This document shows, piece by piece, positions 12,331 through 23,192 of a DNA stretch of 64,000 nt (position 1 is the stretch's first letter; each line of letters opens with the position of its first letter). Source of the stretch: Nereocystis luetkeana (Eukaryota > Sar > Phaeophyceae > Laminariales > Laminariaceae). The translations under genes and the position numbers were made by a program. The notes below the pieces were generated by a model. The model ran no database searches and was not told the origin of the DNA. It saw nothing but the letters and a program-made list of their open reading frames with translations. The stretch covers positions 3,087,569 through 3,151,568 of the forward strand of contig JARUPZ010000027.1 in assembly GCA_031213475.1 (NCBI GenBank), read 5' to 3'.

Positions 12331-12803
12331 CTATTACGGGGGACCATAGTTCATAGGACCTGAGGTATACATTAAAAACTATATATTTAACCATTTTTAC
12401 TAACAATACTTGGTCCCATTCGCAGGTCGCCCCGGTGGTTCAAGTGGTAAACCTCGAATTCTACTTGTGTTTGAGTCCTGGGTTCGAGCCCCAGGTGGGT
12501 CGGACATTTGACTTTATTTGCAAAAATAAAAATCAAAAGGATTCAATTGTTGAGAGCGCCTTGCAGCGTGGGTAGGCACAATTCGATGCGAGTCGACGAG
12601 GGAAGCAAAGGCTGAAATCTTCTCGCGATAAAAATGAAGGCACGTACCGTAGCGGGAAGGGGGTAGAAGAGCCTGCTATGTGACCCCGGATCTGAGTTAC
12701 GAGTTGGAAGGAGAGAGAGAAGACGATGTGCGAAGATAATAAATGGGATGAGCAAAAAAATAAAATAAAATAAAATAAAATTAAGTATGGTACCCCGTAA
12801 TAG
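12331..12803. mobile_element. MITE family A, copy 2, split by a SINE
   Basis: The left end and centre run 12331-12420. The right inverted repeat is cut after GGTCCCATT and resumes at 12783 as AAGTATGGTACCCCGTAATA. The 362 bp between are a complete tRNA-headed SINE. Confidence 0.85.
12421..12782 (+). mobile_element. tRNA-headed SINE, full length, inside a MITE
   Basis: The tRNA-like head has an A box (TGGTTCAAGTGGT) and an exact B box (GGGTTCGAGCCCC). Then come ACTTTATTTGCAAAAATAAA, a body block (GCGAGTCGACGAGGGAAG ... TCTCGCGATAAAAATGAAGG ... GACCCCGGATCTGAG) and an A-rich (AAAAT)n tail. The head implies internal RNA polymerase III promotion (family knowledge). It interrupts the right arm of MITE copy 2. 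Confidence 0.88.
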
Positions 12804-13322
12804 TAGAGGGTAGTCGATTCAAGTACATACATAATATATACCAGGTACCTGGTAATACAGTAATTGTGTGTATACGATACATTTTCGGAGGGCAAAATAA
12901 ACAATCGTGTACGAACCAGGTATGTATGTACACCTGGTACGTATGTCCAGGTATTATCCTCTACCATGCCAGGTATACTCGTACACACATAAAATACTAT
13001 TAATACCTGGTACCTGGTAGGTTTTACTATTTAACACAATAGGTTACAAGTGGTGAAATGTGCGCCGGAAGCACATACATACTACTCCCGAAGTCGTCAG
13101 AATAGTATCGAGTGCAGGTTCCGCCAGAGTTCACTTTTTTTTATTAGTCAAGGCCTGCCGCACACTTTCCGTTTTTTTAGCCTCGCACCTTTGTCCTATT
13201 TTCGGTCAATGTGCGGAACACGGTAAATAAGCGAAGACAAAGAAAACGGCCTGTTTCGACGGAGGCGTTTTTTTTTTTTTTTTTTCATGGGACCTACACA
13301 CGTAAAGTTAAGACGTAGAGGC

Positions 13323-13690
13323 GCTCCCGGTGATATAGGGGTTAGACCTCGTAACTACTAGCGCCAAGGTAACAATACTTTCGAGTCCAGTCAAGGCAGA
13401 TATTTTTCTCCAAAAAAAAAAACGAAAGCGCCTTTTGTTAGCGTGAGTTTGTAAAAAGAGACGCGAGTCGACCAGGGCAGAAAACTCTGAATTATCCCCG
13501 CGATTAAAGTGAAGGCACGAGCCGTGTACAGCATGATTAGTGGGGAGTGGGGAGGGGGGATGAGCGCCCGCTATGTGACCTCTGGATATGAGTTACTACT
13601 GTTAATAGGAGGAAGCGAGAGGGTAGGGCGAGGACAAAAATGGATGGACAAAAGAAAGAAAGAAAAGGAAAGGGGTATACAGTACTCGTA
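13323..13690 (+). mobile_element. SINE with a different tRNA-like head and shared body
   Basis: The head GCTCCCGGTGATATAGGGGT and a weak B box (TTTCGAGTCCAG) are unrelated to the 12421 head. The body blocks are shared: ACGCGAGTCGACCAGGGCAG, CGCGATTAAAGTGAAGGCAC, GCTATGTGACCTCTGGATAT. The tail is AAAGAAAG-rich. Confidence 0.7.
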
Positions 13691-13877
13691 CAACGACCCC
13701 GTGAAGACGTACTTCTTGAGCATATTTACACATGTGCTGACGCCTGATGTTATAACGAAAACAAAACTCCGACGGGCTCTGCGCTTGTAGTGGCCTCCAC
13801 CGACCCGCCGAGAGCCCCCCGGGCGGGAGGGCTCCGGCGAAGATTCTGTGCTACAACACTTCTCTGTAGGCCAAATT

Positions 13878-14280
13878 CACCCGGGGTGCTATAAGGATTA
13901 CCCTGGGCTGGGTAATCGACCGGTCTTTTACCCCTATAGCTCAGCAGGTAACACCTTCACATTTGATGTCGTCGGCAGGATACGGGTTTGAATCTCACTT
14001 CGAACCTTTCTTTTATAGGTTCGCTTGCGGGTGCGTCTCTAAAAACATGCCTCCCTGGTTCCCCAGGTATTGAAAACGAAGCGGGTGGGTCAGCGTGCGG
14101 CCGTACACGGTACCGACGCCCCAACGATCCCGCCGTTCAGAAGGGGGGGAGAGTGTTGTAAGGATTGCCCTGGGCTGGGCTATCGATCGGTCTTTTATCA
14201 CTATAGCTCAGTAGGTAATACCTTGACAGGGGCTTCTTGGAGCCCTGGCGGGGGGGCGCACCTCGCCTCCGGTTCGAGGT
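13878..14280 (+). repeat. Two tRNA-like repeat units in tandem (13878-13998, 14150-14280)
   Basis: Both units share about 70 bp: ATAAGGATTACCCTGGGCTG or its variant, ATCGACCGGTCTTTTA, then CTATAGCTCAGCAGGTAA. TAGCTCAGCAGG fits a tRNA A box and GGGTTTGAATCTC (13984-13996) resembles a B box. The acceptor stem does not close, so I call this tRNA-derived repeat DNA rather than a working tRNA. Confidence 0.55.
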
Positions 14281-14697
14281 GCGGGGGCGCGCCATACCCT
14301 TCAGCTCGTGGTGCGCGAGCCGCACGCCTGCTTATCTCTCTCTCTATATATATATATAGAGATACGCACACATACCACTGTACATACATACATACATACA
14401 CACCAATCGCACTTTGTGAAAAAGAAAATAGTCGATTCCTACACGTAAGACTCAACCAGGCTCCCATCTCCACCCTCACGCTACGGGAGGGTGTGACTCT
14501 GTTATCCCCCCCCCCCTGCTGCCCCCTACTATTTTCTATAGGTTGGGTTGGCGTCGGTTGGCAACGACACTGTAAAACATGCCGTTCACTACGTGAGCTA
14601 GACAACCAGGGTACCGTTTTTTTGTTTTTTTTTTGTGGTCGCCCACAGCTGGCTGTGGAGTTAGATCATTTGTGCGAGGTAACGAACCTTTACTCCG

Positions 14698-15062
14698 CAC
14701 AAGGGAATGATCGTATCAACGTAGTGTTCAAGGTAAGACACTCAAGAGGCAGTTACATAGTACTCCCATTGCTGTCTCTGGAATTGCCCACACCGGAAAT
14801 TAAATTAACTAAGTTGAAGCTGTCATCTATATGCAAGCCCGCCTCACAAGCGGTTCTTAGTAGGATGCAGCTCACCCTTCATGCGACTCGCCGGACACCT
14901 CACGGCGCTTCGCGCTTGGTGCAAGCAATGTTTACCTGGTCGGTGAAAACCCGACATGCTCCGTCCCGGCATTGTAGGGATGCGAGGGTCTATGGTCATA
15001 CGACTACGGCCATGCATGAGATCGAGTACATCTCTCGTATCGAGTACCCCCCCCCCCCGCCC
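14698..15062 (+). repeat. Repeat family P, copy 1
   Basis: Near-identical in reverse complement to 19555-19905. Shared words: CAATGGGAGTACTATGTAAC (reverse), GGATGCAGCTCACCCTTCAT, GCGCTTCGCGCTTGG, GACATGCTCCGTCCCGGCAT. It ends in a C run at 15048-15059. Confidence 0.85.
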
Positions 15063-15302
15063 GGCGGCTCCTTCTTGCTCCCTGGCGATCCCTAAGCTGA
15101 AGCTTGAAGCGGGATGGCCTCCGCGAGATGTCTGCTTGTTTGGCCACCGAAGCGGTGACCTGTGTGGCCACCGAGACGATCGGCAGCAGGCGTTGTTCCT
15201 TCATCATTTACTTCCTTGCCATTGGTCCTCCAATCCTTTCACACCTCGGACGGACAGATCATGATCTATCTATATCTATCTATCTACAGACCATCCACAG
15301 TA

Positions 15303-15480
15303 GATCATCTAGTTCCTCACCTGCCATTGTGAGAGGTTGTGCAGGATGTATCGTAAAAATCCCCAGGAAACATGTGCTATGAATAGGTCATGCAGGTTAC
15401 ACGGGTCCCCCCCGGCAACATGAGCTAGATCATACAGATCATACAGATCATACAGATCATACAGATCAGGAATATACCAG
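15303..15480 (+). repeat. ATCATCTAGTTCCTCACCTG repeat with (ATACAGATC)n
   Basis: The first 20 bp reappear in reverse at about 4528-4550 in the SHIPPO intron. At 15427-15467 a 10-bp unit (CATACAGATC) is repeated four times. The terminal CCTTGAAAGATCTAGATCAT recurs in altered form at 35690-35708. Confidence 0.6.
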
Positions 15481-15491
15481 CCTTGAAAGAT

Positions 15492-15761
15492 CTAGATCAT
15501 GAACTGTAGGAATCGATTTTCTATCCGAGGTGTGAATCCTTTCCCCCCACGACGACGCTCATTGCCAGCTGATCCAAGAAGTTGCCATATACCCTCTACC
15601 CCGACCCAAGGCTCCCCAATCTTTCCGCCGCGAAACAAAGCGGCAACTTTGTGGCTCCGTTCGTCGAAGGACACGTGTAACCACATGATATCCCGGACGA
15701 ACGTGCCATGTGCTGTCTCTATGCCCGTCTCGGAGGTAGAAGAAGCAGCTTGCTCATCCAT
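15492..15761 (-). CDS. Hypothetical 89-codon ORF between repeats
   Basis: An ATG-started minus-strand ORF with protein-like composition, including HVSFDERSHKVAALFRGG and GEPWVGVEGIWQLLGS. No family is recognised. It lies in repeat-rich DNA, and its 3' end abuts a short repeat (ATCTAGATCATG) seen elsewhere, so it may be transposon-derived. No intron borders are required. It could be chance. Confidence 0.25.
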   Translation of the reverse strand: MDEQAASSTSETGIETAHGTFVRDIMWLHVSFDERSHKVAALFRGGKIGEPWVGVEGIWQLLGSAGNERRRGGKGFTPRIENRFLQFMI

Positions 15762-15989
15762 CGTGGTCGGCGCTGCCTTCTCGCAGGTGTGCGTGCCTCA
15801 TGTATGTCCTCCGCCTGTGGGTCTGCGTGGGCGTCACATCTGCCTACTGTTACTGTTACTGCAGTAGGTTGGACTTGTAACGGTCGGTCTTCCCTCCTGG
15901 CTCGTCCGGCGCCCCCCGAAGACTTTCCGTCCTTGCGACGATGTTCACCGTCATAATCCGGTCCGCCGTGAGGGTCTACTGCTATCAAT

Positions 15990-17070
15990 GATCAAATATC
16001 AATGCATACTACAGTAGTGCTGTGATGTGATGTGACTTGGTGTCGTCAGTCCAGTCGGCGGTGTAAAACAACGCACCGGTATTTTATCAGTCTGCCGTGT
16101 ATGTCGCCCGCGTGTTGATGTGCATGCTGCAACGTATCAACATGTACGGATGGTGCACGGACATACCCTCTCTTTTCTGTTGTGCCGTGCTCGATATCAG
16201 TTTTGGGGAAAAGGACTCCAGTATTACATAGAGGAGGGAACGAACGGTCATTGACAACGAACGGCTTGCCAACCCGGTCCTTTCTCTTTATAATACCGCA
16301 GCGTCTGTTCCTCGACTATATTATAGTCGACGTTGCGGAAGTTCTCAAGTCGAGATAATTCGATGGAAGTTCGCCACGGGGGATACCGATGGACGAAGAT
16401 AAAAAAGTCGATACAAGTACGATTTCGATGGTCGATAGGTCGGATCGAAACTTTCCGTTCAGCATAAGCGTTTAAACTAGCTACTGCGCGGGTTCGGTTC
16501 TTTTTCCTTGGACGCTCTTACGGTTCGGTTCCGTTCGGTTTTGAGGGTTGAGCTAAGGCGTGTCTCTTTACCACCTAAGCATTGGAACGGTTGGAATGCA
16601 AATGAATAGTGCATGCCCCAAGAATTACTGCTGATTGGTCATTCACGATTTTAGAGCGAACAGCTTCCAAGCGTTTCCACCCTGTCCGCCGCAGTTTGAA
16701 GAGGAAGAACAAGCCCCAGACTGCGTACGTAGCTCATCAGTTATCCGCGGGGGCTTGGGCGGCCGCGTCGGATGTGGGCGGGACCCCGTGGTCTGGGCGT
16801 GGCACTAGTCGTATTAATAGCGAGAATCTTGCTCTTGCTTTTGTAGGAGGACCATCTTAATCTTGCTTATATGGGAGGACCGAACGGCCCGAACGAACGG
16901 CAACAAAGAGCGAGATGAACTTGCAGTGGCTGGTGCTGGGAGTGTTGCGATACGTGATACTTGCTTGCCGGGAGGACCACGGGGGAATGGGGATACATGG
17001 TCCCTGGTATGAGTTAAAATGGGAGAATGCGATGGCGCCTGTATAGAACTACGTACAGGTATCTCACTCT
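15990..17070. other. No supported gene
   Basis: A CGACTATATTATAGTCG palindrome sits at 16313-16329 and GGTTCGGTTC words at 16490-16545. The minus-strand and plus-strand ORFs here show no recognisable domain. Confidence 0.4.
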
Positions 17071-19378
17071 CTGAGCGTGCTCGGTTCGTACATCCCTGGC
17101 TTCTCAGAGCTCCCACTTGAACAACGCCTCCTTCGAATACTTGCGGGACCTTTCCGGCGGTTCTTTGCTTCCTCCATGTTTTGGCACTTTCAGCCCCTTT
17201 TTCCTTTTTTCTTGTTTTGTTTCGTGTGTGCGCGTGTACTCAGAGCACGGCACCGCGGGCGGCGCCGTCGCGGGTGTCAGCGGGTGCTGGTGGGTCGAGG
17301 GGGGATTGCAAGGAGCGCTGTCGTCGCTTTCGTGCCTAGGCGTCGCGTGTGCCTCGGGACACGAGGGTGGCATGAATGGGCTCTGTTTGGCCTCCATTTG
17401 TGGATTTGGATAGAGTATGTAGGAGTCTATATAAGGATCGTTCGGGATAGCAAGATAAGATTCAAGCGGTGCTTTTTTTTGTGACCAAGCTGAAGTTCAC
17501 AGAGAGCTACGCAGTCTGAGCACCAACATTGTCGCAAGAGTCCCACTGTGAGCACCGGGCTAAACGCGAGGCGGACGATGGGGCTCACTGTGGCAGAGAG
17601 GGAGGAAAGCTTTACCCGGACCGAATCGATGGCGAGGTGGTCGCGAGAGGGGCGGGCGGTGTACGAGGCTGAGAGAGAAGCTTTGCTGCTATATTTATAT
17701 ATAGATATAGATATGTATGTACAAGGCGCTTCGCTCCGCGGGCGGCCTACGCCGCCCGCTACGCTCGCTCAGAAAGGAAAAATAAAAACACACCAAATTA
17801 CTATACAAAGCGGACAGGGGTCCGCGAATGAATATGCTTTTTTCATGATCGATCGTATAACAGTTGAAAACTGGCGACTTGATAATGCCAAGAGTCCCGC
17901 CGCCATGCTTCAGGAGAAAACAGCTCGGACGCCATATACGCTTTGCGCTTCGCGGGCGGTTGCCGGACGTACGTGGCCCTCTACGCTCGCTCACATGCCG
18001 TACGTACGTATATACCCGAGGTAGGGTAATCCTTTTCCTCTTTTGACATGCTTGCTGCATGTACTGCTGTACGACACACAGCCTTTTCCTCTTTGACATG
18101 GACAGAGAAAGCACAGCACGGCACAGCAGCTCCGCAAAAACACACGAGCAATGAAATGAAACCGAAAAAATTGGAAAGAAAGAAAATCCCCGTCCCCTCA
18201 TGAAATAATTTTCTGTCTATTGGAACACCTTGCGCCGGTCAAAAAATAAAAAATCGAAAACAAAAAAAACGTACAGCAGAGCTTCTCTCTCAGCCTCGTA
18301 CGCCGCCCGCCCCACCCGCGACCACCTCGCCACCGATTCGGTCCGGGTAAGGCTTTCATCACTCTCTGCCACAATCAGCCCCGTCGCCCGCCTCGCGTGA
18401 AGCCCGGTATTCACCGTGGCCGTCGTTCGCCAGCTCGATAACGTTGGAGTTCAAACTACACACCTCCCTCTTTCAACTTCAGCGTGGTCGCAAAAATAAG
18501 CACCGCTTGAATATTATATTGCCCTCCCGAACAACCCTTATAACTCGTACGTACTCTATCAACAATCATAAATGGAAGCCAGACAAAGCCCGTTCATGCA
18601 TCCCTCGTGTCTCGAGGCACACGCGACGCCTAGGCACGAAAGCGGCGACCGCGCTCCTTGCAACCCCCCCTCTACCCGCCAGCACCCGCTGACACCCGCG
18701 ACGGTGCCGGGTCCTCCCGCGATGCCGTGATCGGAGTACACGCACGCACACGAAACGAAAGAAGAAAAAAGGAAGAGGACCGAGAAAACAAAGAACAGCT
18801 GGAAAGGTCCGGCAAGTAATGAAAGGAGGCGATTTGGCAGTGGGAGCTCTGAGAGGCCAGGGATGTAGCAACCGAGCACGCTCAGGGGTTGTGATCTAAG
18901 TATGTAGTTCTGTTTATTTTTGACCGGTGCAAGGTGTTCTAATCAGGCAGAAAATTATTACACGAGATATTTCTTTTCTCTATCCGAAATTTCGGTTTCA
19001 TTTTCATCGTTTGCGCGGTGCTAAGGTGCCGTGCTGTGCTTTCTCTTTCGTGCATACAGCGGTATATCAAAATAAGAAAACAACTATTAATACCTACCTG
19101 GGGTATGTATGTACTGTACGTACGTACGGCATGTGAGCAAGCGTAGCGGGCGGAACCGCCCGCGACGCGAAGCGTATGCGGCGTCCAAAGCTGTTTTCTC
19201 CAGAAGCATGGCGGCGGGAGGCTTGGCATTATCAAGTCGCCAGTTTGCAACTACAATCATGAAAAACTACCAGGTATATTTAATCATGGACCTCTGTCCG
19301 CTTCGCATAATTTGATGTACTTTTCCTTCCTGAGCAAGCGTAGCGGGTGGCGTAGGCCGCCCGCGGAACCACCTTGTA
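17071..19378. mobile_element. Element X inserted into an inverted copy of itself
   Basis: The outer copy runs 17071 to about 17720 and resumes at about 18890 to 19378. The inner copy (17721-18886) is in the opposite orientation. Ends are CTGAGCGTGCTCGG on one side and GTAGCGGGCGG/CCGCCCGC palindromes next to ACAAGG on the other. Shared blocks include the TATAAGG...TTCGGGA...CAAGCGGTGCT segment, CGAGGTGGTCGCGAGAGGGG, GACCGGCGCAAGGTGTTC and ACTGGCGACTTGATAATGCC. No transposase is present, so it is non-autonomous. A third copy lies at 53997-54940. Confidence 0.75.
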
Positions 19379-19554
19379 TATATATGCAGACGGCACAGGA
19401 CTCGCCTACGGCAGGATTCACGCGCTATGGCCATGGCCTAACCAGGAGGCTCACGAGCGGGGGGGGGGGGGGGGGGGGGGGGGGGGGTACTCATTTGTTG
19501 CTCGCCTTAGTCATTTGACCATTGACCACGCATCCCTTTACAGACGGAGCACGG

Positions 19555-19905
19555 GGGGGCGGGTACTCGATAGGAGAGATGTACTCGATCTCATGCATGG
19601 CCGTAGTCGTATGACCATAGACCCTCGCACCCCTGCAATGCCGGGACGGAGCATGTCGGGTTTTCACCGATCAGGCAGACATGGCTTGCACCAAGCGCGA
19701 AGCGCCGTGTGGTGTCTGGCGAGTCGCATGAAGGGTGAGCTGCATCCTACTAAGAACCGCTTTTGAGGCGGACTTGCATATGGATGACAGCTTCAATGAG
19801 TTAATTTAATTCCGGTGTAGGCATTTCCGGAGACAGCAATGGGAGTACTATGTAACTGCCTCTTGGGTGCCTTACCCTGAACACTAGGAGATACGATCAA
19901 TTCCT
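19555..19905 (-). repeat. Repeat family P, copy 2 (reverse)
   Basis: Reverse match to 14698-15062. It is bordered by G-rich runs: GGGGGGGCGGG at its start and a second G run from about 19914. A G run of about 30 bases lies just upstream at 19459-19488. Confidence 0.85.
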
Positions 19906-20087
19906 TTCACGAGGGGGGGGGGGGGGGGGCAGTGTGGCGGACGAGACTCTGGCGATATACGGGCATTTTTACAGCTGTAGCAAAAGTGCCGATTCGGTGT
20001 ATATAGAAGTTCCTGGAGTCCTTGCCGAGCCGCGACGACGGCGACGTGAAAACTTCTACCGTAGATTTGTCCCGAGGGTGCCACAGT

Positions 20088-20275
20088 ATCTAGTATGATG
20101 ACATGGCATTGCATTGCCCACTGCTGTGCTCACTACATACGTGGCAACGCAGTATCTCTGTGGCGTAGCTTTGTGACCACATAACTTGTATCTCTTCTAG
20201 GATTGAAGAATCGGCGCGGACACTGGTTGTGCTGGATGTCGACGGGTAGAAAGAACGGTATAATGTGAAGAACAC
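20088..20275 (-). repeat. Family L repeat, copy 2 (reverse)
   Basis: Reverse-complement match to 1146-1345, including the CTGGATGTCGACGGGTAGAAAG block and the GGCATTGCATTGCC block. Confidence 0.7.
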
Positions 20276-20584
20276 AGACACTTAGATAGCTAGCCCTGCC
20301 TACTCTGAGGCATACCTTCCGCTAAGTTTGCGTATGAAGCTACCCTCCGTGCCGAGAGCACTCGTTGCTCCCGTGGCGGCACTCCTGTCCTTGAGTCAAG
20401 CTTCACGCTCCCGCCGCTTAAAAAACGGGTCTATTTTACGTTCAGCCTGTTCAGGGTCGGTTGCCTCAAATTCCATTCGGACACACACACTTGAGAACAG
20501 GTTGAGGAATGCAAAGAACGACCACGAAAAAACTCGTTCCATTACAATCAGCCAAACCGTTCGAATACACCCCTCCTTATCCTA

Positions 20585-20745
20585 CGGACCGGTTCGGTTC
20601 GGTTCGGTTCGGATCTTTGGATCTCAAACCCTCCGGTTCGGTAGGATCCGGTTGGGGTAGAGTCTCGAGGATCGGCTCGAGTCGGATCTCGCCGCTTGAC
20701 AACCATCATACGGTTCGGTTCGTTGCGGTGCGGTTCCGTGCGGTC
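20585..20745. repeat. GGTTCG-rich degenerate array
   Basis: Contains repeated CGGTTCGGTTCGG words and related GGATCC/TCGGATC motifs. It is the reverse-strand relative of the AACCG array at 4104-4208. Confidence 0.6.
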
Positions 20746-21139
20746 GAGAGGATATTTATGGGTGGGCGCGGTTCGGAACAACATCGATATATATATACAT
20801 CGAAAAAATCGTTACGATATACTATACCTGGTGTATGATCAGGAAGGGCTGAAAAATGAATCATGATCTGTTCATAGTTCGTAGCAGTCTATACCAGGTA
20901 CCTATACAAAGTACTTGCTACGCGTATTGGAGTCTACAGAACCAGCACCTATACGTACTATATAATGCTGTACCAGGTATATGTAAAAATACGACAAGAA
21001 AAACAGCGCAAATATTAGTCTGGTACCACAGGTAGGTACGATATGATATGATATCACATGATACGGTATGATATCATACCTGGTTTATATATACCAGGTA
21101 TAGGTTATTTGTATGTACAAGGTATGTACAACACCGTAT

Positions 21140-22390
21140 AACGCGGAAGAAAGCACACCCCCCCTAGACGGCACCCCCCCCACACATAAGCACACCCGGT
21201 TATATATATATTCTACTTCGTTTTTTTACCGCCACTTTATCACCTGGGGTACGTTAGATAGCACACCCCCTACGTATGTACGCCTGAAAACAGTGTCAAA
21301 CTCCACAATTATCACACCACCTGGTGGATAGATACCAATCACAATTCGCAATCAACCCGCACCGGTATCACCAGCATGGAGGCAACGGCTGCGCCCCCTC
21401 ACAGTGGGTCGAACGAGTCTGCGGCTTCAACCCCACCTGTAAGTTGCTGCTGCCGCGCCTCGGGCGACGATCATGCCGTTTTTCTCTGGGACCGGCGCGC
21501 TTGCCGGTACTAGCACTAACGTTCATCACGCCTCCTACATCCACCGTGTCCTAAGCCCCGACTACTGGTACCGGTGTACCGGTACCGGCGAAGCACCCGC
21601 AGCTCTTGCAGCAACGCCCAAACGCGCGAGCCAAAGGGCCTGAGGCCCCGTCGGCGGCAGCCGAATCGCCAGCCACTACGGTTGCGACAAGCGACGAGAC
21701 CATGCTGTCCGGTGAGAGCCACGACTGGCAGGACAGCAACAGGGAAGCCCTCTTCTCAGGGCCCCCGAAGAAAACAAGCAAGAGGACATACTGAAACCTG
21801 AGGTTGAAACCGGTCGACGTCCCAATTACGGAGTTTAGTGGCCGCCCGCACGGCAAGAGATACCCTGCAGAGTTCAAACTGAAGGCGTTCGGTTACGCGC
21901 AATCTGTAGTCGAGGGTGGAAGGGGGCCAGGAGGCACTGTTGGCTTGAGGCATGCCACAAGGGCGTTAGGAATTTTGGATAAGAACAACGCTGGGATCGT
22001 GGATTAAGAACCGGTCTACGTATGAGAAGGAGGTGCAAGCGGCCACGGCGGCGTCCGGGACCAAAGCCTCTCATGTGTTTGCACACCCCTTGCTAACACC
22101 CCTCCCTACTTGTTATCACACCCCCTGCATTCTGGCCGGGGTCTGTTCACACTCACTCCATAGCAATCATTGATATACCGTTATCACACTCTCTCATTAG
22201 CACACACCCTGAATCTGGCCGGGGTATGTTAACTCTCCCCACCAACCAATAATTCCGTTAGCACACCCCCTCTTTGTCACACCCCCTCTTTGTCACACCC
22301 CCAAGCTGCGGGGCTCTCGTGCATGGTGTTTATCACCGTGGATGCGTTAAATAGCACACACACCCACAATAGCACACCCGGTGATCATAT
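21140..22390. mobile_element. Remnant DNA transposon with subterminal CACACCCC repeats
   Basis: The degenerate transposase fragment is flanked on both sides by many copies of a short motif around TAGCACACCCCC or TATCACACCCCC: 21152, 21189, 21262, 21312 on the left; 22078, 22118, 22260, 22277, 22292 and 22370 on the right. Multiple short subterminal motifs around a transposase are typical of DNA transposons whose ends bind transposase in clusters. Exact ends were not found. Confidence 0.5.
21376..22075 (+). pseudogene. Degenerate transposase N-terminus (helix-turn-helix fragment)
   Basis: A plus-strand ATG (21376) opens MEATAAPPHSGSNE and runs to a possible GTAAGT donor near 21440. A Pro/Ala/Ser-rich ORF continues at 21606-21794 and ends at TGA. 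In the same frame just beyond the stop, 21804-21995 encodes RYPAEFKLKAFGYAQ and GTVGLRHATRALGI. This resembles the psq/CENP-B-type DNA-binding helix-turn-helix of Tc1/pogo-related transposases, where KxYxxEFKLKxVxxA is usual. Near 21995 the frame must shift to continue as SWIKNRSTYEKEVQ. No DDE/D catalytic region follows; repeats take over by about 22080. So this is a deleted, mutated copy with one in-frame stop and one frameshift. The family assignment is inferred from the helix-turn-helix only. Confidence 0.6.
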
Positions 22391-22499
22391 TTTTGAATAT
22401 CAAAATGTTATGTATACCAGGTACGGTCGCCCCTGCGGTCTGCCAGTCGTACCCTCTAATGCTGCCTTGTCAGAGAAGAGTCATTGATTCGGTGAGTTC

Positions 22500-22609
22500 C
22501 TATTACGGGGGGCCATAGTTAACAGGACCAAATATTGTTAGTAAAAATGGTTAAACACATAGGTTTTTATGTATACCATAGGTCCTGTTAACTATGGTCC
22601 CCCGTAATA
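22500..22609. mobile_element. MITE family A, copy 3
   Basis: CTATTACGGGGGGCCATAGT at the left and the complementary TATGGTCCCCCGTAATA at the right end, with the shared centre TTAGTAAAAATGGTTAAACA. Confidence 0.9.
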
Positions 22610-22624
22610 TCCCACCATGGTGAA

Positions 22625-22835
22625 AAATTCTTTACTGGTAAAAACATAAAAAAAAGGAATCAACTGCTGAGAGCGTGTAGCGTGGGCGGGTGCAATCAGT
22701 AAGACCGCGAGTCGACGAGGAAAGAAAAGGCTGAAGTTGTTTCGAGATGAAAAAGCCTTCCAAGGCAAGAAGCGTAGTGGGAGGGAGGGGGGAGAAAAAA
22801 GAGCCTACTGCTGTGTGACCCCGGATCTGAGGTCA
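22625..22835 (+). mobile_element. SINE body, diverged, head lost
   Basis: GAATCAACTGCTGAGAGCGT, GCGAGTCGACGAGGAAAGAA and GTGACCCCGGATCTGAGG follow the body order. It begins about 15 bp after MITE copy 3. Confidence 0.75.
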
Positions 22836-23075
22836 CGACTATTAATAGTTAATATTAATAGTCAATAAGGGCAAATACGGCAAACTGGAAAAAGAAGACA
22901 AAGAAGGAGTATTTCATTCCGTGAGAGCCGCATGCACGCATCCCTTGTAAACTCTCGCTGGCCAAGTTTTTGGGTACAGCCACCCCGTCGTCCCCCGTGT
23001 CTTGTACACCCGCGGCTTCAAAATATGTCACGTATTTTGATTAAGTTTGCTATCGGACAATGATGGGCAGCGATA

Positions 23076-23192
23076 CTATTACGGGGGGCCATAGTTAACA
23101 GGACCTATGGTATACATAAAAACCTACCAGGTATATATTTAACAATTGATACTAACAATATTCGGTCCTATTAACTATGGTCCCCCGTAATA
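23076..23192. mobile_element. MITE family A, copy 4
   Basis: The same 30-bp inverted ends. The centre is in the opposite orientation and holds an extra ACCAGG word, making the copy 117 bp. Confidence 0.9.

Noticed and set aside
12424-12505. Possible true tRNA at the SINE head
   Set aside because: The same head is followed by the same body and A-rich tail at 28374, so it is a SINE head rather than an independent tRNA gene.
13930-14000. Possible functional tRNA gene with A and B boxes
   Set aside because: The acceptor and anticodon stems do not close, and a second diverged copy with the same upstream 50 bp lies 270 bp away. It is better explained as tRNA-derived repeat DNA.
14070-15095. 341-codon plus-strand ORF
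   Set aside because: It runs through a tRNA-like repeat, microsatellites, C runs and family P, all non-coding repeats. The composition changes at every repeat edge.
17077-17484. ORF shared by the element X copies (GCQRVLVGRGG-type)
   Set aside because: The three copies keep the DNA similarity but break the frame in different places, and no domain is seen. This is conservation of the element, not of a protein.
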